Assembly (NCBI GenBank): GCA_027943335.1
Contig: BSBK01005652.1
Location: 859,001 to 923,000, forward strand
Length of the DNA stretch: 64,000 bases
Direction of reading: 5' to 3'
DNA from: Chamaecyparis obtusa
Lineage: Eukaryota; Streptophyta; Pinopsida; Cupressales; Cupressaceae
Shown here: positions 57,202-64,000 of the stretch, piece by piece
Numbering within the stretch: position 1 is the first letter of the stretch
Layout of the letters: the number at the start of each line of letters is the position of its first letter
Notes under the pieces: model-generated
What the model was told of the DNA's origin: nothing
Seen by the model: only the letters and a program-made list of their open reading frames with translations
The model's database searches: none
Made by a program: the position numbers and the translations under genes

Positions 57202-58478
57202 TGTAAGATATAAAAAGGAGAGGAGATGATGTGAAAAATGTTGTGGACATATAAAACTTAATAAAACATAAACACTTATCTTGAAAGGTAGCAGATTTGG
57301 AAACCACTATTTTCTGGTGTTTTTACGTAGTTTCACAAAATTTTGCAACCGGATTTGGCTTGGAAACATAGAGACAGAGAAAACCCATAAACCTCTTTTC
57401 TTTTCTGAGAAAGGTTGGCTTTGACCTAGGTAAACAGGTCAACCTTCACCCCTTAATGTCAACCTTGATCTACGCTGCTCTGATAGAAATTCTATTTGCG
57501 GATCTCAAATTTTTTTTGAAAAGGGTGTCCAAATCTATACTGTAATTCATTGTTCTGTACTTATTCCTACAAAAAAAGGTTTTGTTGTTTGGATGAGGGG
57601 TTTGCCTTGGTCAAACCCCAGTTTGGAATCAACCTTAAAATGGAATTGAAATAGAGAATGCTAGCAAGTAGTAGAAGTAGATCTAACAACAAAGGTATGA
57701 TATTCAATAGATATGCAATTGTATTTGAAATATAAACAAGTATGTTAATACGAAAGATTGGAATCAACACTAATAAATGTAAATCAAAACCTCCATGATT
57801 GTATGCTTGGAATCCACCTTGAAGGAAGAATGAATAGATCTTGAAGATGAATAAAGGATCTTGAAGGAAGATCACACCACCATGATGGATAGATCTAGGG
57901 TTTGAATGATGAATATCGAATGGTTGAACCAAATCCATTCAAAGGCTTGAATGCTTGAATCCTTTATCTTCAATGGATAACTTGGATGTTTTAATGCTTG
58001 AATGTAGATGATTTCTTGAATGGTTCCTTGATTGAGAATGCTTTCTTGAATGAGAGTAGATTGCACCCTTGATTGATGATTGAAATGAGAGGAGAAGGCT
58101 TCCTTTTTATACTAGTCTAGGGCACAAACTTCTAGAGAGGCCTAAATAGGAGAATTAAATTCCCATTTAAGCCTTTACCCTTATAAATGGACCTAAATTA
58201 AATATAATTTAAGAGTTTACCATTTCAAAGCCTGAAATAGCCGACCCAGAAGCGGGAAATAAATTTTTCTAAAATCCAACATCTGGAAACTTTTGGATTT
58301 TGAAATCTGGACCCTGGGCTAGAATTATGTAGAAAAGAAGTGGAAAATGGGGCAAAACAGGGGAAAAAACCAAATCCAAGTCAAAGACTCATTCAAGGCA
58401 TTTGACATGACCCCAAATCACTTATGCGGAGGGCTAAACTAGTCCTAAATGGAAGTGCTTCCATTTACTGACACTACA
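57202..58478 (-). repeat. Right (5') LTR of F
   Basis: 1,277 bp, minus strand TGTAGTGTCA to ATCTTACA. TATAAAAAGG at 58111-58102. Aligned along its length with 52830-54289 except the extra ~150 bp there and smaller gaps. Confidence 0.9.
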
Positions 58479-59850
58479 CTTTCCTTAGAGAAAAGTCTGA
58501 AGCTTTTGATAAGTTCAAGATTTATAAGGAAAATTTTGAGAATGAGTCAAGTTTGAAGATAACATGTTTGAGGTCAGATAGAGGTGGATAATTTACATCT
58601 GATGCATTTAATACATATTGTCAATAATGTGACATATATTCATAGACTTTCGTACCTAGGACTCCACAATAGAATGGGATAGAAGAAAGAATAAATAGAA
58701 GCATATTGGATGTTGGAAGGACTATGTTGATTGAAGTTACAAACATGCATTGGATGGAATCACTTAACAATGCTATCTACACTTTAAATAGGGTTCATAT
58801 CGAAGATATTATTGGTAAGACTCCTTATGAATTGTGGTTTGGTCATATTCCTACTGTGAAGTATTTCAAAAATTTTGATAGCAAGTGTTATATCAAAAGA
58901 GATGATGAAATAGGAAAGTTTGATGCAAGGAGTGATGAAGGTATATTTCCTAGATACTCCACTAAAATTAATGCATATAGATGTTTCAATCTGATATTAA
59001 GGAAAATAATTGAAAATGCTAATGTGAAGATTGATGAGAACTTTTAGATTCAATAAAGGATGTATGAGTGTGATCCAATCCTTGAGACTAAGAAAAGATG
59101 TAGGATATATTTTTGAAATTGACAATGGTATATAGGTTTTATTGAGTGAAAAAAGGAAGTTCCTAGAACACCAAGGTATGTTTTGATGAGCCATCCTAAA
59201 AATCATATTATTGGTGATGCTAATCAAGGTTTGATGACAAGCTCTAAGGATATAAATGAGCTTTTTTTAATCTCACAAGGTGAATCTAAGATTACTGATG
59301 AGGCTTGTAAAGATGAATCATGGATTAAGGAAATGCATGAAGAGATGGATGAGATAGAAAAAAATAACACTTTGTAAATGGTTCCTATGCCTAAGGACAA
59401 AAATGTGATTGGAACCAAATGAGTTTTTAGAAATAAAATGAATGAAGAAGGCACAATTGTGAGAAACAAAGCTAGACTAGTTTGCAAGGGCTATTCACAA
59501 TAAGAAGGCATAGACTTTGAAGAAACATTTGTACCTTTTGCGAGGTTAGTGATAGTAAGATTTTTTCTTGTGTATGCAACACATAAATATTTTAAGGTAT
59601 ATTAGATGGATGTGAATTTTGTATTCATCAATGGTGATCTTGAGGAAGAAGTATACATAGAGAAGTCTGATGGATTTCCCTAGATAGAAGATGTTGACAT
59701 GGTTTGCAAGTTGAAGAATACTTTGTGTGGACTAAAATAGGCACCAAGGGTTTGGTATGATCAACTTGAGATGTATTTATTGCATCTTGGTTTCACAAAA
59801 GGAAGTGTAGATAGTAATTGTATTTGACAACTAGTACATATGGTATTTTG
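58479..59850 (+). pseudogene. Copia integrase end and RT start (element E)
   Basis: Resumes with FLREKSEAFDKFKIYKE; LRSDRGG (second Asp) then a stop; TPQ-stop-NGIEERINRSIL, family TPQQNGVVER with the catalytic Glu; TPYELWFGHIPTVKYFKNF. RT part: GTK-stop-VFRNKMNEEGTIVRNKARLV, GYSQ-stop-EGIDFEETF, MDVNFVFINGDLEEEVYIEK and LK-stop-APRVWYDQLEMYL. Stops fall on usual Gln or Trp codons. Broken off by LTR G before the YVDD motif. Confidence 0.85.
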
Positions 59851-61454
59851 TGTCATGCCCAAAATTAAGGGCAAAACACACACAACAATTTTTTTTTTAA
59901 AAAGTCACCAACAACAAGGTTGAAATAGAAACATAAGATCAAATCATCAACCTATACACCCAACTCTTGAGGGGATTCAATGCATGCGCTAGCTTGCCGA
60001 CATTCCCTAACTTGTCAGGTGCACTACATTGAAGTAATTGCTAACTAGGGTACAACTACATGGGGGCATGAGGAAAGATTGCCTAGACCAAGTCACTCCA
60101 AGAGTTAAGGCAATAACCTAAGACAATAATTCTATTAAATAATATTAGTCGTGCCTAGGTTAATTATAAAGGAATTAAACGTAACAAGGGAATTCTAAAT
60201 AAATAACAAAGTACTAATTAATAGTTTAATTAATAATTATTATCAATAATAATAATTTCATAAATAATAATTATTATTAAGGTATAATAGACTTCAAGAA
60301 TATAAGAGCCATTAAAAGAAATAACAAGTCCCTATAAAATAATAATCAACATTATCGCAATGAGGGTGCAATAATTAATTAGCACAACTAAAGTAAATAA
60401 TATCATAACAAATAAAAAGGGGGTTTGAAAGCACTTACTAAAAGAAATGACATAGAAATAAGTTTTCTATATACATTATAATCCAAAATCAAATGGAATC
60501 CCGAAATAATACGGAAGATATAAAATATTCAAAAGGCAAAAGAATTCCACACAAATTAAGGATTTAAAATAGGAGTTACCAAAAGTTAATGAAGTAAAAA
60601 TTTCCAGTGACTCAATAAGGAATCCAATTCAAAAATAATTAAAAGAAGAAACACTAGATGGCCTCATGGCTAGCCCTAACCCTAATCCAAAATAAGGGGT
60701 TAGGTTTACTACAACTTGGTCTGGGACCCAAATTTCCATTATTGAAGGGTTTAACAGGATTGCATCAGAGGGCCATGAAAACTCTGTAACCCAAGGTGAG
60801 TATTTACCCAAGCATGCATAGGTGCGTATACATACAAGTGTGTTTACAGTCTTGTGTTGGCTTGAGTAAATACCCAGGGTTACAACAAGAAGGGTTCAAT
60901 AGATCCAATAGTCAGGAGGATGCAAGTTCAGGAGATAAGTTACAATGCTGCATGCTTACATCTTGGGTAGTATTAGGGTTTTGTTACCAGTAGAATAATA
61001 ATTAGGTGAATGTATACATAGAAGGTTAAAGTTATGAATCCAAGATTATTCATTTTTCTCTCAATCTGGCATTATTTAATTTTATCTCTGTTAAGATCTC
61101 TGAGTAAAAAATGCCAATGTAAGTTTACATACTTAGCACATATAAGTTCTAAGAAATGTTGGGTAACATACGTAAGAGAAGATACATTTAAATTTTGAAA
61201 TTGAGGTTTTTAGATGTATTTTAGTAATCATAGGTTTAAGTCTTATAATAAAGAAAGTAATTTACAACATGCAAAGTTATATTGTGGATTGCAAATAAAA
61301 TGCTTAGGCACTATTTAGTGCTGAATGGGCATACAACCAAATAAAAGAAATAAACTTGGGCACTTAACACAACCCTCAAAAATGTTGACTGTATGCGAAA
61401 AAGAAAACAAGGAATCTGCCGCTGAGAAAAATTGGAAGAGTTTGAAGCTTTCCC

Positions 61455-61602
61455 CCCCGGGGCCACTAGTCGGCAGTGGCCATGCCACAGCTACGACGGC
61501 TTCAACTACCGGTAGCAGTGGCATGGTCACTGCTGCGATAGCTCACCGTTACAGTAGTGATGGCACTGCTTACTAGGAAGACTGTGGCATGGCTAGGCCA
61601 TG
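61455..61602. repeat. Cluster of short perfect inverted repeats, GC-rich
   Basis: CCCCGGGG (61455-61462), GTGGC-CAT-GCCAC (61476-61488), CTACCGGTAG (61506-61515), AGCAGTG-7nt-CACTGCT (61514-61534) and CATGGC-TAG-GCCATG (61588-61602), in otherwise AT-rich DNA. Confidence 0.75.
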
Positions 61603-61842
61603 TCTAACCCTAACAAGCTTCGGTGACAGCGATATCAAAAATTTGCTTGCAAATAAAATGTTATGATATGTTCAATAATACATTATTAAAAAGTCTGCTA
61701 CTCAAAGCTACTTTCGTTCAACATTATATAATAAAAACTAAGGCATGATCTGGGTTAAGAGATTTTAGTTATATTATTACATGTGTATATATCCGAATAT
61801 ACATATGTAATAATATAGGTACCAATACTTAATATAAGGTAG

Positions 61843-61849
<7 letters not shown>

Positions 61850-61890
<41 letters not shown>
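61850..61890. repeat. (AT)n microsatellite
   Basis: About 20 AT units followed by degenerate TATATGTATATATA sequence. Confidence 0.9.
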
Positions 61891-61894
<4 letters not shown>

Positions 61895-63544
61895 ATATAT
61901 ATGTATATATATTAATACGAAATCTGATATATATTACAGAAGGGTATTAATACTTGTATATCCATATCATATATTCCATGCCTAATTTCATGCTAAATAA
62001 ATTTCTTACTTTCCTCTTATAATATTCACAATATGAAATAAGGTCAATTCTAGAATATTTTAAGCTAACTTTTATACACAATATTGATAAGACATTTATT
62101 TCAATTGATGACTTTTCATAAAATGAACTTTATTCTTTTCTTTCTTTTAATCACAAACTTAACATATTGTAAATAAAATTGCCTTGAAAATGAATTCATA
62201 TCATAAAGACACCATTTATCTTACAAGCAAAGAACCAAGACATTTACGTTCATTTTATCCAACTCATAACTTCATTACTAACATAAAGGAAATCAATACA
62301 ACTTTCTCATAAACATAATGTTCAATAAATAGGAGCAAAATACAATATTTAATCTACTACATAAGCATTTCTAATGCTAGGATTTTCAACATAGCCTTGT
62401 TTAAACCATTACACAAAGGCTCAAGGCCAAACAAACTCAATTAACTTGAAGTAGTCACATTCAAACTTCCAACTAGCTCCATTAAAACCAGCAGGATGTG
62501 TCTTTCAAAATCTGCAAAATAGAAACAAGCGGACCATGGAGGCTCACCTCCCAAACTAGGCCATTTCATGGCCACCCCCGAGCTAGGGGAAAACAAAGAT
62601 GGATAGGGGTTTTAACATGCATACATGAACACATAAACAAACAAAAACCAGCAACAAACTAAAACATCAAATTCCCTTTCCCAAGGCTAGCACAACATGA
62701 ATCACCTTGGACCCATAGTAGGGGTGAAGGTGGAAGCTACTCAACTAGGAGAATGCCAAAGTACAATAGGAAACCAACCTTCAACAAGGCTCCAAAATCT
62801 TCTCAAGATGCCTTCACAAGGCCATAGAAACAACCATCGACCCTTCTCATACTCATCACCATAACAACACCCTTATGACCCCCAAAAGTATACACAAAGA
62901 TGGCACATGGATGCCCATACATCCATGCCTTATCCCCTTCTTCCTAGAGGAAGGAATCTCCACTAGAAAATTTGTCCCAACTTATGCCCTTCACCCATCA
63001 AGGCTCTCTTCCCTCCCTAGGGTGAGCTTGGCCTTGCACAACCCCAAGGCAAACAATGCAACAAAAAAAAGAAAATACACATACAAGCAAAGACAAGAAG
63101 TCATGAACTTTTACATAATAACTATCATCCACAAAACATAGGAAAAGTAGTAAAAATGTACATAGCCATAAGAACAAGAGAATTCAAGATCCAACCTTGA
63201 TCCAAGCTTAAGGCAAGAGGGTTGAGATGAACTTTCCAACAAGTCTCCTCCTTTGTTATGCAACAAAAAAAATCTTCCAAGAACAAGACCAAAAATTCTC
63301 ACAAACTCTCAAGTCTCCAAAAATTGAAGAGTGGGCAATTAGCCAAAAAATTTCCCTCCATCTCCTTAAGAAGACAAACTCTAAACCTATCAAACCAAAA
63401 GAGGGAAATTCAAATTCAAATTTTAAAGGAGGAGTGGGCTTGACATGCCTCTTCCAATTTTCGTCACTTTTCCAAAGAGCATCTTTTCGAAGGGTAAAAA
63501 TAGTCAAAATGCATCACAATGGTCAAAATTTGACCCCCAACATA

Positions 63545-63560
63545 TGGCACCACTATGGGG
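63545..63560 (+). promoter_or_regulatory. Putative primer binding site of element G
   Basis: TGGCACCACTATGGGG two bases after the LTR. It resembles the TGGCACCCACCGTGGGG site of gypsy element 2 with a one-base gap and one or two changes, so possibly the same tRNA. Confidence 0.55.
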
Positions 63561-64000
63561 TAGCCTAATTTTAACCCTCACTATCATAAATGGTCATTAA
63601 AAGCCACTCAAAAGACCACTCAAAAATTGAATCCGAAAATGAAAGAGAATCCCACTCATGGCCCCTAAAAATAGAGGCCACTTACACACATTAAACACTT
63701 GGGCATGCCCACTCACAAGACATGTTTCTATTGACACCACAAATAAATCACATTACACACAATACACATGGCATGCCAAGTAGACTAAATACTAAAGTAA
63801 AATAAACATAATTCAAAAATTACATTCATGCATCACTTTACAAAATTTACACTTTACAACAAGGTTGATTTCTCCCCTTGGAGATAACCTTGGCTTAACA
63901 TGATTTTTACAAATATCCATCTTTGATTTCCCCCGAAAATTCCATGGTCTTATTTGCACACTTGACAAAGCATCAATAGCTCAAGAAATGTCATATATAT
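63561..64000 (+). other. Start of interior of element G
   Basis: Non-coding leader as far as the window reaches; no ORF or repeat recognised. Confidence 0.5.

Larger units (their letters stand above)
52830..58478 (-). mobile_element. Non-autonomous LTR retrotransposon F
   Basis: 5,649 bp, bounded by LTRs and a perfect 5-bp duplication. Orientation is minus: TATAAAAAGG in the right LTR (58111-58102), primer-site-like TGGTGAACCCACGATAG at the inner edge of the right LTR, and purine-rich AAAGTGGGGGCTAAA before the left LTR. The 2.9 kb interior has small decayed ORFs but no protease, RT or integrase, so it depends on another element. Confidence 0.9.
52260..59850 (+). mobile_element. Ty1/copia element E, pol part, interrupted by F
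   Basis: Two copia pol pieces, 52260-52829 and 58479-59850, are brought into one frame when F and one CTTTC copy (5,654 bp) are removed: MWISF joins LREKSEAF as in family integrases. Left side ends at LTR D, right side at LTR G. No own LTR in the window. Confidence 0.85.
59851..63542 (+). repeat. 5' LTR of element G (3.7 kb)
   Basis: Starts TGTCATGCCC inside copia RT and ends ACCCCCAACA, followed by a primer-site-like TGGCACC. No protein-coding frame of note. It contains an AT microsatellite (61850-61890) and a GC-rich palindrome cluster (61455-61602). The second LTR lies outside the window, so the length rests on the boundary motifs only. Confidence 0.6.

Overview
This 64 kb window looks like intergenic DNA of a large-genome seed plant, probably a gymnosperm. 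I infer this from its AT-rich composition, the several Ty3/gypsy and Ty1/copia lineages stacked inside one another, the long LTRs, and the absence of any host gene, rRNA or tRNA gene that I can support. Almost all of it is decayed LTR retrotransposon sequence. Inside recognisable pol motifs the damage is mostly stop codons at former Gln and Trp positions (TAG, TAA, TGA), the pattern expected from C-to-T change at methylated cytosines.

Layout. (1) 1-7842, plus strand: the 3' part of a non-autonomous gypsy element. Its gag N-terminus runs in frame into an unknown Pro/Ser-rich protein, then an integrase C-terminus with a 12-bp codon-repeat expansion, a long 3' non-coding tail and an LTR. (2) 7843-10882, plus: the 3' end of a copia-type element C, with an extra ORF, polypurine tract and LTR. 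(3) 10883-30862, minus: two direct ~5-7 kb repeats (A and B) flanking a Tat-like gag-PR-RNaseH-RT-INT region. Each repeat carries one very long reading frame (about 1,490 codons in B). B also holds a 973-bp solo LTR with a target duplication. (4) 30863-31730: unassigned non-coding DNA with a diverged tandem duplication. (5) 31730-52259, minus: element D, same family as C (LTR, PBS, coiled-coil/zinc-knuckle gag, a separate promoter and the extra ORF), split by (6) 33709-48259, plus: a gypsy element with both LTRs, leader, gag, protease, G-patch, RT-RNaseH, a second RNase H and integrase. (7) 52260-59850, plus: copia pol E, split by F (52830-58478, minus), a non-autonomous LTR element with a perfect CTTTC duplication; removing F restores the copia frame. 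(8) 59851-end: the 3.7 kb 5' LTR of another element, its PBS and the start of its interior.

Order of events, from the nesting: repeat A was hit by C, and C by gypsy element 1; D was hit by gypsy element 2; E was hit by F and G. The two LTRs of gypsy element 2 are very alike, so it is among the youngest insertions.

Most notable points: a family of at least 11 covarying stem-bulge-stem motifs in the gypsy family's plus strand; a long ORF with its own TATA box inside what may be giant LTRs; an archaeal-type RNase H between protease and RT in one Tat-like element but after RT-RH in the other; and unknown long ORFs with their own promoters in unrelated retrotransposon classes. Family names rest on motifs read by eye; no database search was run.
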